The notes under the pieces: generated by a model
What the model saw: the letters and a program-made list of their open reading frames with translations, nothing else
What the model was told of the DNA's origin: nothing
Databases searched by the model: none
Part shown: positions 52,418 through 61,113 of the stretch, in pieces
How the letters are laid out: each line of letters starts with the position of its first letter
How positions within the stretch are numbered: the first letter of the stretch is position 1
Assembly (NCBI GenBank): GCA_934718085.1
Contig: CAKUZL010000001.1
Span: 325,635 to 389,634 of the forward strand
DNA length: 64,000 nucleotides
Direction: 5' to 3'
Origin: an uncultured Candidatus Melainabacteria bacterium
GTDB lineage: Bacteria; Cyanobacteriota; Vampirovibrionia; Gastranaerophilales; Gastranaerophilaceae
Translations under genes and position numbers: made by a program

Positions 52418-54286
52418 CTAAGATTTCGGGTTAAAAACTCGTCTTGAAAGCGCATCTTTGTATTCTTGTTTAAGGTGCGCGTAATCAAAGAGAATAACGC
52501 CTTGAGTTTTCAGTTTGCGTGTTTCTCTTATTTGCATAATCAGATTTTCAAAACTTGCGTCCATGAACGGAACGAAAATTCCGGGATAAACGCTTATTTT
52601 GTTTTGCGTTGTCGAGGTGACCTGTCTGATAAGTTCCGCGGCGATATTTTCGTCGACGGTGAGGATGAGAGGCGTAAATCCGTCTACGAGACGCGAATTT
52701 GCCCAAAGTTGCCAGTCTTGAAGTTTTGAAATTTTTGCGTTGTTTTTGTCCGGAAAGATAACTGTTGTGAGAGTTACGTTGTTTGCCTTCGTTATTTTTT
52801 GAACTTGGGACAAAAAGCTTGTGATTTTGTTTTGTCTGTATTTAATCCAACAGTCGTAAACGGGGTTTGAAGCACTGACCGTAAGCGGATCCGTGCCGTA
52901 GTACGATTTGAATTCGTTTCGTGCAAAATCGGTGTAACCCCATTGTGCGTAGGTTGCGCCGTCCGTTTTCTTTGCGACTCCCTGCGGATATCTGATGTAA
53001 TCGAGATTTATTCCGTCGGGGTGATATTTTGTGATGATTTCTGTCAAAACGTCGAGCAGATACTGTCTTGCCTCGGGGTTTGCGGGATCAATGAAGTATC
53101 CGTTGTGTTCGGCTGCGGAACGCGCAATTGTCTTGGTTCCCGCCGTTGCTTTTGTTTGGTTCGCCCAGTCGGGGTGTTTTGTCAAAACATGCGTGAGGCT
53201 GCTTTCGGGCGGAACGTTTCCGGCGTAGAAACATTCAAACCAGATATGAAGCTTTACTCCGTTTTTTTTGCAGTGCTCCGACCACGATTTCAACGGGTCG
53301 AAACCGACAAATTCCTGTCTTTGCGTTCTTATTCCCGCGACGGAGGCAACGTTGCTCGGGTAGATTGTTTGAAAGTGATAAAACGTTTCGAGAAAAACGT
53401 TGTCGATGCCCGCTTTTTTGAGGTCTTTGACCGCTTGTTCAATGTCTTTGTCGGTTTTTTGAGTCGGTCGAATCCAAACGCCTTTAAATTCGTTTGCGTC
53501 GTAAGGAAGAGCCGTTTTGAACGCCGACGAAGTTTCTTCTTTTGCCTTTTCGACGTAGAAGGAAACTTTTTGCGGGTGTTTTTGTGCTTTATCCAGATAA
53601 TCCCAGGCGCGTTTCAGGTGTTCACGCGGTTCCTCGGCGTCGTATCTGATGTTGTTGTACATTGCTTCGCGCACGAGCATGTCGGTAATTCTGATTTTTT
53701 CTCTGACCTCGTAAATTTTCGACGAAGCCGTCGTGAGAGCCGTAACCGTCGAGAGGTAAGGGTTTATGTAAATTTTTGTGCCGGGTGTCAGATTTTTTTG
53801 AATCCAATCTTTCGCCTTGCCGTGACCGCTTATTACGAAGCCGTTTTTGGGGATGTAAGAATTTGCGCCCGTGAGTTTTGTTACGGTATTTTCGCAGACG
53901 ACCGCTTCCGCGCCGTACTCGTTTGTTCCCGTTCTGAGTCCGAAGGAGGGAGTATAGATTACAAGCTGGTTTGCGCCTCTGAATCCCGGGTAATACGCGC
54001 TTGCGCCGGGCGTGGTTTCATCGGGATCGGTGAAAGCTATGTTGAACGAAGATTTTTGGAAAACGAATTCCATCGGATAGGCAACGGAAGATGTCGGGAG
54101 GTTGTAAGTGAAGACATTTCCGAGAGAATTGTTGTTTATTTGCAGCGTTTGTCTGAACGGTTGATTGCCGCTTTTTAAAACCGCGGGCGAAAAATTTTCG
54201 TACGAGGTTTCAAATGAGAGCGCAAAGTGCGCCGACAACAATAACGATAATCCCGTTAAAAAAGATATTTTAAAAATCCTGTTCAT
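52418..54286 (-). CDS. Secreted GHL10-family glycosidase-like protein
   Basis: This 622-residue protein has a signal peptide (MNRIFKISFLTGLSLLLSAHFA), a beta-rich N-terminal domain (about 25-260) and a GHL10/DUF187 TIM-barrel. Barrel landmarks are FKGVWIRPTQKTDKDIEQAV, GVKLHIWFECFYAG, HPDGINLDYIRYP and VDGFTPLIL. Relatives such as YngK act on cell-wall or polysaccharide substrates; the Glu of IWFECF and the Asp of LDYIRYP are likely active-site residues. The ATG is 6 bases after a TACAAT and has no Shine-Dalgarno site. The gene lies 9 bp upstream of dapF. Confidence 0.88.
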   Translation of the reverse strand: MNRIFKISFLTGLSLLLSAHFALSFETSYENFSPAVLKSGNQPFRQTLQINNNSLGNVFTYNLPTSSVAYPMEFVFQKSSFNIAFTDPDETTPGASAYYPGFRGANQLVIYTPSFGLRTGTNEYGAEAVVCENTVTKLTGANSYIPKNGFVISGHGKAKDWIQKNLTPGTKIYINPYLSTVTALTTASSKIYEVREKIRITDMLVREAMYNNIRYDAEEPREHLKRAWDYLDKAQKHPQKVSFYVEKAKEETSSAFKTALPYDANEFKGVWIRPTQKTDKDIEQAVKDLKKAGIDNVFLETFYHFQTIYPSNVASVAGIRTQRQEFVGFDPLKSWSEHCKKNGVKLHIWFECFYAGNVPPESSLTHVLTKHPDWANQTKATAGTKTIARSAAEHNGYFIDPANPEARQYLLDVLTEIITKYHPDGINLDYIRYPQGVAKKTDGATYAQWGYTDFARNEFKSYYGTDPLTVSASNPVYDCWIKYRQNKITSFLSQVQKITKANNVTLTTVIFPDKNNAKISKLQDWQLWANSRLVDGFTPLILTVDENIAAELIRQVTSTTQNKISVYPGIFVPFMDASFENLIMQIRETRKLKTQGVILFDYAHLKQEYKDALSRRVFNPKS

Positions 54287-54292
54287 AATATA

Positions 54293-54298
54293 ATTGTA
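54293..54298 (-). promoter_or_regulatory. -10 box of the GHL10 gene, leaderless type
   Basis: Minus-strand TACAAT separated by 6 bases (TATATT) from the ATG at 54286. No good -35 was found. Confidence 0.45.
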
Positions 54299-54415
54299 CA
54301 ACAAACATTTTACTGTGACCGACATGTTAAAAAATAATTAAAAAAAAATCAATAAATAAATTTTGTATTATTATGGTAATAAGACAGAAGAGATTTTTCG
54401 GCGGAGGGCTTAAAG

Positions 54416-55471
54416 GTGAAATACAAAGATTACTACGAAATATTGGGTGTCGACAGAAAATCGACCGAAGCTCAGATAAAGTCGGCGTACAGAAAACTTG
54501 CGAGAAAGTACCATCCGGACGTAAATAAGTCCGCGGATGCCGTCGAAAAGTTCAAGGATATTAACGAAGCATACGAAGTTTTGTCCGATAAGGAAAAGCG
54601 TGCAAGATACGACAGTTTGGGCGCAAACTGGCAAGCCGGTTCCGAATATACTCCGCCGCCGGGATACGAAAATTATTCGTTTAATGCGGGGCAAGGCGGC
54701 TTTAGCGGTAATTTCGGCGACTTAGGCGGTTTTTCGGACTTTTTCGGCTCGCTGTTCGGAGATTTTATGGGCAGAGGCGCAGGAAAAACCACTCGAACTT
54801 TCAATTTTAACGATTTGGGCGGTTTTGCGGGAGCGTCTCGCGCCGGTGCGGGTTCCGGAAGAACTCGCCAAACGCGTCAGCAACCTGCCGAAAATCTTGA
54901 TATAACGCGGGAAATCACTTTGACAGCCAAAGATTTGTACGCGGGCGGAGAAAAGACAGTCCGACTCGCAAATATGCAAAAATGTACCGCCTGCGCGGGT
55001 AAATCGGGATATTGCAGCGAATGCGGCGGAACAGGGTTTGTAAATCGAACAAAAAATCTGAAAGTCAAAATTCCGAAAGGTATTGCAAACGGTCAAAAAA
55101 TAAGACTTGCGGGCGAAGGTAACGTCGATTCTTACGGTCGCAAAGGCAACTTGTATCTTGTTGTAAAAATCGATGACCCCGAATACGAAATCAGCGGCAG
55201 CGATGTAACGAAAAAAATCTCGATAACTCCTGCCGAAGCGGTTTTGGGCGGTAAGAAAAAAATCTCGACTCTTCAAGGCGATGTTGAAATAAAAATCCCC
55301 GAACATACAAAATCCGGCACCACAATGAGGCTTAAAAATCTCGGTTTGCCTCTGAAAACTTCGGGTTACGGCAACATGAACGTCAAAATTTCGATAAACA
55401 TTCCCGAAAATCTTTCGAAAGAAGAAATCGAGCTTTACAAAAAACTTTCGGAACTCGAAAAACGTTCGTAA
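54416..55471 (+). CDS. DnaJ/CbpA-type co-chaperone with half a zinc finger
   Basis: This 351-residue J-domain protein has HPD at 33-35. A Gly/Phe-rich region (about 80-145) is followed by a shortened zinc module and two beta-sandwich client-binding domains. The module keeps only Cys190, Cys193, Cys200 and Cys203 (CTACAG and CSECGGTG). These are the first and last of the four DnaJ motifs, so one zinc site should remain. The start is GTG behind GGAGGG. No DnaK or GrpE gene is adjacent. Confidence 0.92.
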   Translation: MKYKDYYEILGVDRKSTEAQIKSAYRKLARKYHPDVNKSADAVEKFKDINEAYEVLSDKEKRARYDSLGANWQAGSEYTPPPGYENYSFNAGQGGFSGNFGDLGGFSDFFGSLFGDFMGRGAGKTTRTFNFNDLGGFAGASRAGAGSGRTRQTRQQPAENLDITREITLTAKDLYAGGEKTVRLANMQKCTACAGKSGYCSECGGTGFVNRTKNLKVKIPKGIANGQKIRLAGEGNVDSYGRKGNLYLVVKIDDPEYEISGSDVTKKISITPAEAVLGGKKKISTLQGDVEIKIPEHTKSGTTMRLKNLGLPLKTSGYGNMNVKISINIPENLSKEEIELYKKLSELEKRS

Positions 55472-55512
55472 GACACATTTCTTAACATTTCTCGTAAAAA
55501 TCGGCGTGATTG

Positions 55513-55521
55513 TGGTACAAT
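55513..55521 (+). promoter_or_regulatory. Extended -10 promoter, leaderless type
   Basis: TGGTACAAT, with TACAAT at 55516-55521, 6 bases before the ATG at 55528. No Shine-Dalgarno site is present. Confidence 0.55.
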
Positions 55522-55527
55522 CAAGTT

Positions 55528-56949
55528 ATGAAGAAAATAATGTTGATATGTCCTCCGGACACAGGTAATGTCGAAATAAAGCGCAGATACTGCTTTTCGC
55601 CCGTCGATGCAATGCCGTTTTCCATGCGGGTTTGCAATTCGATTGCGCGAATAGGTGCCGCGCTGAAGTCCGATTACGAAGTTTTCGTACGTGACTATAA
55701 ATCCGAAAAACTCAGTCACCTCAGCCTGTTGGACGATGTTTTGTCGTTTGACCCGGATGTCGTTTATATGGAAACCTCAGCCGTTACTCTGTTTTCGGAC
55801 TTACGAACGCTGAGAACGGTTAAATCTTCAACAAAGAATGCTCCCGTAATCCTGAAAGGCGATGTGTTTTTCGACGCGGACGAAGATTTTTTGAAAAATA
55901 TTAACCTTTCGTGCGTCGATTATTTGGTCGGCGCTGACGAACACAATGTCGTTCCTCGCATAATAAATTCGCTGTTTTCGGGTTCCGAGAACATTGAAAA
56001 CATTCCGTTTATTCTTTACAAAATGAACGGATTTTTTGTCAAAAACGACTTTTCGGCAAAGGTTTCGAACTTTGACGAAGCGCCGTTTCCCGATAGAAAT
56101 TTTCTGAAAAACAGATTGTACGTAATGCCGGAGTCTCAGCATCTTTCGGCTGTAATAGATACCGTTTCGGGAACTTCGGGCAAAACGATTTTTGATAACG
56201 GTCCTCAAAATTATTCCGTCAGAAGTGCGAAAAAAGTTTTCGAAGAAATGTCGGATTGCTTCGAAAATCACGGAATAAGAAGCTTTTGCTTTCACGACCC
56301 GTTGTTTACCGCCGACAGCGAACGTGTTTTCGAACTTTGCAACCTTATAAATTCTTCAAATCTTCAAAACGAGGTAAGATTGTTCGTTGCGTGCGACATA
56401 AAAACTTTCAACGGTGCAACGGCAATGAAATTAAAAGAAACCGGGTGTAGGTCGGTAATTTTTCCGTTTATTTCGGGCAGCGATTTTATTTTGAAGAAAA
56501 ACGGGTTCGATTATACCTCCGAAGATTGTCGAAATGCAGCGGAAATAGCCCAAAAAGCCAAATTGAAAATTTTTGGAATTTACATAACCGGTTTTGCCGA
56601 CGAAGACGAAAACACGATGACGGAAACTCGAAAGCTCATAATCGACGTGAATGCGGAGCGTTTTTATACCGCGATACTTTTGCCGTATCCTTGTGCTAAA
56701 TCCGAGAAAATCGCGCTTGAAGAAAGTATAATCAAGGAGCCTTTGCTGAAAGAAACCGGCGTAAAAATTCCGCCTCCGCGGACGAAATTTTTGACGACAC
56801 GCGAGTTGTTGAAATTCAGACGTCATACGAAAATTTTGACATACGTAAATCCGGGGTACATTTTGAAACGGACGGGCGAAGCAGTTAAATCGCCGTATGT
56901 TGCGGTCAGTTGTCTGAGAAAAATCTATTACAAAATAATCGGAAAATAA
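55528..56949 (+). CDS. B12-binding radical-SAM-like protein lacking the cluster cysteines
   Basis: This 473-residue protein has the order of B12-dependent radical SAM enzymes: a cobalamin-binding-like N-terminal domain (1-150), then NFDEAPFPDRNF (181-192), a barrel with HDPLFTADSERVFELCNLI, an ISGSDFILKKNGFDYTSED stretch and IYITGFADEDENTMTETRKLI, and PYP near 388. Where the CxxxCxxC loop should be, the sequence reads DTVSGTSGKTIFDN (211-224) with no cysteine. DxHxxG of classical B12 proteins is also absent. It is therefore probably not a standard radical SAM catalyst. It could be a binding or scaffold protein or use another cofactor. It lies 22 bp before mutS2. Confidence 0.8.
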   Translation: MKKIMLICPPDTGNVEIKRRYCFSPVDAMPFSMRVCNSIARIGAALKSDYEVFVRDYKSEKLSHLSLLDDVLSFDPDVVYMETSAVTLFSDLRTLRTVKSSTKNAPVILKGDVFFDADEDFLKNINLSCVDYLVGADEHNVVPRIINSLFSGSENIENIPFILYKMNGFFVKNDFSAKVSNFDEAPFPDRNFLKNRLYVMPESQHLSAVIDTVSGTSGKTIFDNGPQNYSVRSAKKVFEEMSDCFENHGIRSFCFHDPLFTADSERVFELCNLINSSNLQNEVRLFVACDIKTFNGATAMKLKETGCRSVIFPFISGSDFILKKNGFDYTSEDCRNAAEIAQKAKLKIFGIYITGFADEDENTMTETRKLIIDVNAERFYTAILLPYPCAKSEKIALEESIIKEPLLKETGVKIPPPRTKFLTTRELLKFRRHTKILTYVNPGYILKRTGEAVKSPYVAVSCLRKIYYKIIGK

Positions 56950-56971
56950 AACGGGGATTGGTTTTCGGCAA

Positions 56972-59350
56972 ATGCAGTCAATATATAAAACAACCGAATT
57001 CGAAAAGGTAAGGGAGTATCTTTCCGAGTATGCGATAAGTGAGCCCGGAGCGTTGCTGTGCAAGACTTTGGAACCGTCGAACGATATTCAAAAAATTCAA
57101 TCCGATTTGGATGTCGTTTGCGCGGCGAGTGAGCTTTTACGGCTTAACAGCGTTCCTCCGATTGAAAATTTTACCGCGATGAAGTCTTCCGTCGAGGATG
57201 CAAAGCGGCATTTAAAGCTTTCCGGTGAGGAAATTTACGATTTTGCGATTATTTTGCAAATGTCGCGGAAGACGAAAAAGTTTTTTGAGAATTCGGGTAA
57301 CGAAATTTTCGATTTTTTGAAAAATTCTTTGTTTGAAGATAAAGTTTTCGAGGACAAAGTCTTTAAAATGTTCGAGCCGACCCGCGAACTGAAAAAAGAT
57401 GCGACTCCCGAGCTGAAAAGCCTTAACAATTCGCTGGATGCAACGATTTCGAATATTTCGTCGAAAATATCGGAGTTGCTGTCTAACGAGAATTTCAGGG
57501 CCGATTTGCAGGAAACGATTTATACAAAACGCAACGGACGCACGGTTTTTGCGGTGAAAGCCGAAAGCAAAAACAAAAACGGCGGTATCGTTCACGATGT
57601 TTCGGCGACAGGCAGAACGTATTTTATTGAGCCGAAGGAGCTTACCGAGCTTCACAACAGGGAAGCCGAAATAAAAAGCCTTATTGTTGCCGAAAAAGAG
57701 CGGATTTTCAGGATGTTGTCCGACGAAATTTCGCGAAATATTTCTCAAATCGAATTGTCGATGAACGTTCTTGCTCAAACCGATTTTATTTTTGCAAAAG
57801 CGCGTTACGCCGCTAAAACGGACGCCGTGCCCGCAAAACTTTCCAAAGAACGAAAAATTTTGATAAAAAGTTTGAAAAACCCTGTGTTAATGCGGGTTTG
57901 CGACAATATTGTCGAGAACGATTTTGAAATGACCGAAGATAATCCTTCGATAATCGTGACCGGGTCGAACACCGGCGGAAAAACCGTAATTTTAAAGACC
58001 GTCGGACTGTTTGTCGTGATGACTAAAGCAGGGATGTGCATTCCGTGCTTCGAGGCGGAAATTTATCCGTTTCAAAAGATTTTTGCGGACATCGGGGACG
58101 AACAGAGCATTATTCAGAGTCTTTCGACGTTTTCTTCGCACTTGAAAAATCTTATCGAAATGACTAATCTTGCGGATAGGGAAACTTTGATTATGTCGGA
58201 CGAAATTTGTGCGGGAACCGACCCCGAAGAGGGCGCGGCGCTTGCAAAAGCGGTGTTGCGGTATTTGCGCAAAAAAGGTGCGTTTTGCCTTATCACGACC
58301 CACTTCGGAGATCTGAAAACCTTTGCGTTGACGGAACCGGGGTTTCAAAACGCGAGTGTAAGGTTTGATAAAGAGACATTGAAGCCGATTTATTTGTTTA
58401 CGCAGGGAATGCCCGGAAGTTCCAATGCCGTTGCGGTTGCGGAGAATTTGGGGTTGGCTCGCGAAATTACCGAAGATGCCGCAAAAATGATAAAAGAAAA
58501 CGATAACGAGGTTTTACGGCGATCCGAGGAAATAGAAGCGTTGTACGAAAAAACTTTGAAAGATCGCGAAAAAGCCGAAAAAGAGCGTGAAACCGCGGAA
58601 TATTTAAAGCTCGATTTACAAAGCAAAAACGAAGAGTTGAAAAAAAACAAGAAAAAAATTCTTGAAATTTACAGGAAAAAAATTGACGGTGAGCTCGACG
58701 ACGTCAAGGAATCGGTCAGGAAAGTTCTTAAAAAGCTGAAATCCAACGAGAACAGGGTGAATGCGGTCGATACAATCAGAAAAACCAATTTGCTTGCGAA
58801 AAAGTTTCGAACGACTTTGGACGGTGAAGCGGACGAGCTGAAGGACAAGTATACCGATGTTGACCCGAAAACGTTGAAGCCCGGGGATAAAGTCATAATC
58901 AAAGATTTGAACGCCGAAGCGGTGTTTGAAAGTTTTGCTTCCGGCGGGAAAAAGGCTGTAATAATGACCGGAAACGTGAAAACGACCGTTCCCGTTGCTA
59001 AGTTGGCTGTTTTCGAAAAATCCGCGTTGAAGCCGAAATCTTTGAAACTGAGGGTTCAAAAGTCCGCCGTGAAGTTTGCTCGGCATGACGTGTCGTCGAC
59101 CCTTGATTTGAGAGGGTGTCGGTACGAAGAAGCCTTGGTAAAACTTGATGTTTATCTTGATAAAGCTTGTGCTGCGGGACTTTTCGAGGTGACGATTATT
59201 CACGGACACGGAACGGGCGTGCTGAAAAGCGGAGTCCGCAAGTATCTTGAGCATTCGCCTTATGTTGCGAAATTCAGACCCGGAGAGGGCGCGGAAGGCG
59301 GCGACGGCGTGGTTGTAGCCGATTTGAACGACGCTCCGGCTTTCTTTTAA
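56972..59350 (+). CDS. mutS2: MutS2, Smr-domain ATPase
   Basis: This 792-residue protein has core and clamp helices, an ABC-type ATPase with P-loop GSNTGGKT (331-338), and FADIGDEQSIIQSLSTFSSHL plus MSDEICAGTDPEEGAAL as Walker B and signature. A long coiled coil lies at about 510-620 and a C-terminal Smr nuclease domain has LDLRG and HGHGTG. MutS2 restrains recombination in some bacteria and splits collided ribosomes in others. No Shine-Dalgarno site is visible; the gene may be read from the upstream transcript. Confidence 0.95.
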   Translation: MQSIYKTTEFEKVREYLSEYAISEPGALLCKTLEPSNDIQKIQSDLDVVCAASELLRLNSVPPIENFTAMKSSVEDAKRHLKLSGEEIYDFAIILQMSRKTKKFFENSGNEIFDFLKNSLFEDKVFEDKVFKMFEPTRELKKDATPELKSLNNSLDATISNISSKISELLSNENFRADLQETIYTKRNGRTVFAVKAESKNKNGGIVHDVSATGRTYFIEPKELTELHNREAEIKSLIVAEKERIFRMLSDEISRNISQIELSMNVLAQTDFIFAKARYAAKTDAVPAKLSKERKILIKSLKNPVLMRVCDNIVENDFEMTEDNPSIIVTGSNTGGKTVILKTVGLFVVMTKAGMCIPCFEAEIYPFQKIFADIGDEQSIIQSLSTFSSHLKNLIEMTNLADRETLIMSDEICAGTDPEEGAALAKAVLRYLRKKGAFCLITTHFGDLKTFALTEPGFQNASVRFDKETLKPIYLFTQGMPGSSNAVAVAENLGLAREITEDAAKMIKENDNEVLRRSEEIEALYEKTLKDREKAEKERETAEYLKLDLQSKNEELKKNKKKILEIYRKKIDGELDDVKESVRKVLKKLKSNENRVNAVDTIRKTNLLAKKFRTTLDGEADELKDKYTDVDPKTLKPGDKVIIKDLNAEAVFESFASGGKKAVIMTGNVKTTVPVAKLAVFEKSALKPKSLKLRVQKSAVKFARHDVSSTLDLRGCRYEEALVKLDVYLDKACAAGLFEVTIIHGHGTGVLKSGVRKYLEHSPYVAKFRPGEGAEGGDGVVVADLNDAPAFF

Positions 59351-59378
59351 TTCGGCGTAAAGTTTTTTGTAAGCGGTG

Positions 59379-59407
59379 TTTACTTTTTTGTCGGAAAAAG
59401 GTAAAAT
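59379..59407 (+). promoter_or_regulatory. Promoter of the aroC-aroK-aroB operon
   Basis: TTTACT (59379-59384), 17-bp spacer, TAAAAT (59402-59407), about 34 bases before the aroC ATG. Confidence 0.6.
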
Positions 59408-59440
59408 GGCTTGAGAAACAAATAATTCGGGAAGGTATCA

Positions 59441-60595
59441 ATGCTCAGATTTTTAACTTCCGGCGAGTCTCACGGCCGGGCGCTTAATGTTATAATAGAC
59501 GGGTTTCCCGCAAATGTTGAATTCGATTTCGAATTTTTGAACAACGAGTTAAAGCGTCGCAAGGTCGGATACGGTCGCGGCGGGCGGATGAATATCGAAA
59601 CCGATGAGGCGGTAGTGATTTCGGGGGTTCGTTTCGGAAAAACAACCGGCGCTCCGATTTGCGTCGAGATAAAAAATCGCGATAACGCAAATTGGGCAGG
59701 CACAATGAGCGTTTTGCCCGTGTCGGAATCGGTCGCCGAGGAAAAGAAAATAACTCGTTTGCGCCCCGGGCATGCGGATTTTGCGGGTGCCGTGAAGTAC
59801 GACCAGGACGATATTCGAAATATTTTGGAACGTTCAAGTGCTCGGGAGACTGCGGCAAGAACGGCTGTCGGCGCGTTTGCAAAGATGTTGTTGAAAAATT
59901 TCGGGATAACGGGATTTTCTCATACCGTGCGGATAAAAGATGTCGTAATATCGGATAAAACGGATGTTTCGGCGGAAGTTGCGGAAAAATCGGATTTGAG
60001 ATGTTGTGACGAAAAAGCTTACGTTTTGATGAAAAATCGAATTGACGAAGCCGCGAAAGAGGGCGTTTCTCTCGGAGGAACCGTCGAAGTTCGATTTAAA
60101 AATCTTCCCGTAGGGTTGGGGTCGCATGTTCAGTGGGACAGAAGGCTTGACGGGCTTCTTGCGCAAGCGGTGATGAGCATTCCCGCCGTGAAAGCCGTCG
60201 AAATCGGCGCGGGGATAAAGGTTGCCGAGCTTTCGGGAAAGGATACCCACGACGAAATTTTTTACGAAAACGGAAAATTTTATCGAAAAACGAATAATGC
60301 CGGCGGGCTCGAAGGCGGCATGACAAACGGCGAAGAGCTTGTAATAAGAGCCGTAATGAAAGCAATTCCGACCATGCCGACGCCTTTGCGGTCGGTAGAC
60401 TTTGTGACAAAGGAAGAGACGAATGCTCATTTCGAAAGAGCCGACGTTTGTGCGGTTCCGGCGTGCGGGGTCGTTGCGGAAAGCATGGTTGCGATTGTTT
60501 TGGCGAACGCGTTTTGTGAGAAATTCGGGTGTGACAATTTGGCTCAGATAACCGAAAATTACGAAAACTATACAAAAAAGGCGGGCTCGAGATGA
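59441..60595 (+). CDS. aroC: Chorismate synthase
   Basis: This 384-residue FMN-dependent enzyme makes chorismate from EPSP. Blocks: LTSGESHGRALNVIIDGFPAN, RRKVGYGRGGRMNIETD, RPGHADFAGAVKYDQDDIRNILERSSARETAARTAVGA and NAGGLEGGMTNGEELVIRAVMK. These contain the conserved His and Arg residues at the FMN site. Good GAAGG site. First gene of an aromatic-acid operon whose order of genes is aroC, aroK, aroB. Confidence 0.98.
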   Translation: MLRFLTSGESHGRALNVIIDGFPANVEFDFEFLNNELKRRKVGYGRGGRMNIETDEAVVISGVRFGKTTGAPICVEIKNRDNANWAGTMSVLPVSESVAEEKKITRLRPGHADFAGAVKYDQDDIRNILERSSARETAARTAVGAFAKMLLKNFGITGFSHTVRIKDVVISDKTDVSAEVAEKSDLRCCDEKAYVLMKNRIDEAAKEGVSLGGTVEVRFKNLPVGLGSHVQWDRRLDGLLAQAVMSIPAVKAVEIGAGIKVAELSGKDTHDEIFYENGKFYRKTNNAGGLEGGMTNGEELVIRAVMKAIPTMPTPLRSVDFVTKEETNAHFERADVCAVPACGVVAESMVAIVLANAFCEKFGCDNLAQITENYENYTKKAGSR

Positions 60596-61113
60596 AAAAT
60601 ATTGTTTTGACCGGGCTTCCCGGGTCGGGAAAATCTTCGGTCGGAAAGCTTTTGGAAAAAGAGTTTTCGGGAAAGCTTAAGCCGGTTGATACAGACGAAT
60701 TAATCGTTCGGCGCGCGGGGGTTCCGATAACCGATATCTTTGAAAAACACGGAGAGTCCGAGTTTCGCAGGCTTGAAAACGAAACGGTCAAGGGTTTGGC
60801 GGAAAACGACGGAATGATTATTTCTACCGGCGGAGGAACTGTTGTAAACCCTGAAAATATGCGGCTTCTGAAGAAAAAAGGGTTGGTTTTTTATCTCAAA
60901 ACTTCGGTTGGAGAAATTATGAACAGGATTTCTTCAAAGTCCGACAGACCGCTTTTGAACAACACGGACAAACGAAAAAAGCTCGAAGAATTGTCCGCAA
61001 AGCGAAAATGTTCGTACGAAGCTGCGGATTTTATCATCGATACAAACGGGAAAACTCCCGAAAATACTGCAAAAGAGATAGCGAGGGTATATTATGAAAA
61101 CGCAAAAATTTGA
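60592..61113 (+). CDS. aroK: Shikimate kinase
   Basis: This 173-residue P-loop kinase has Walker A GLPGSGKS (8-15). DTDELIVRRAG provides the shikimate-binding Asp, and STGGGTVV and SDRPLL are the substrate and lid arginine regions. ATGA overlap with aroC; 20-base overlap with aroB. Confidence 0.96.
   Translation: MKNIVLTGLPGSGKSSVGKLLEKEFSGKLKPVDTDELIVRRAGVPITDIFEKHGESEFRRLENETVKGLAENDGMIISTGGGTVVNPENMRLLKKKGLVFYLKTSVGEIMNRISSKSDRPLLNNTDKRKKLEELSAKRKCSYEAADFIIDTNGKTPENTAKEIARVYYENAKI

Noticed and set aside
52943..54178. 411-codon antisense frame over the GHL10 gene
   Set aside because: No motif or start signal; the opposite strand encodes a clear signal peptide and TIM barrel.
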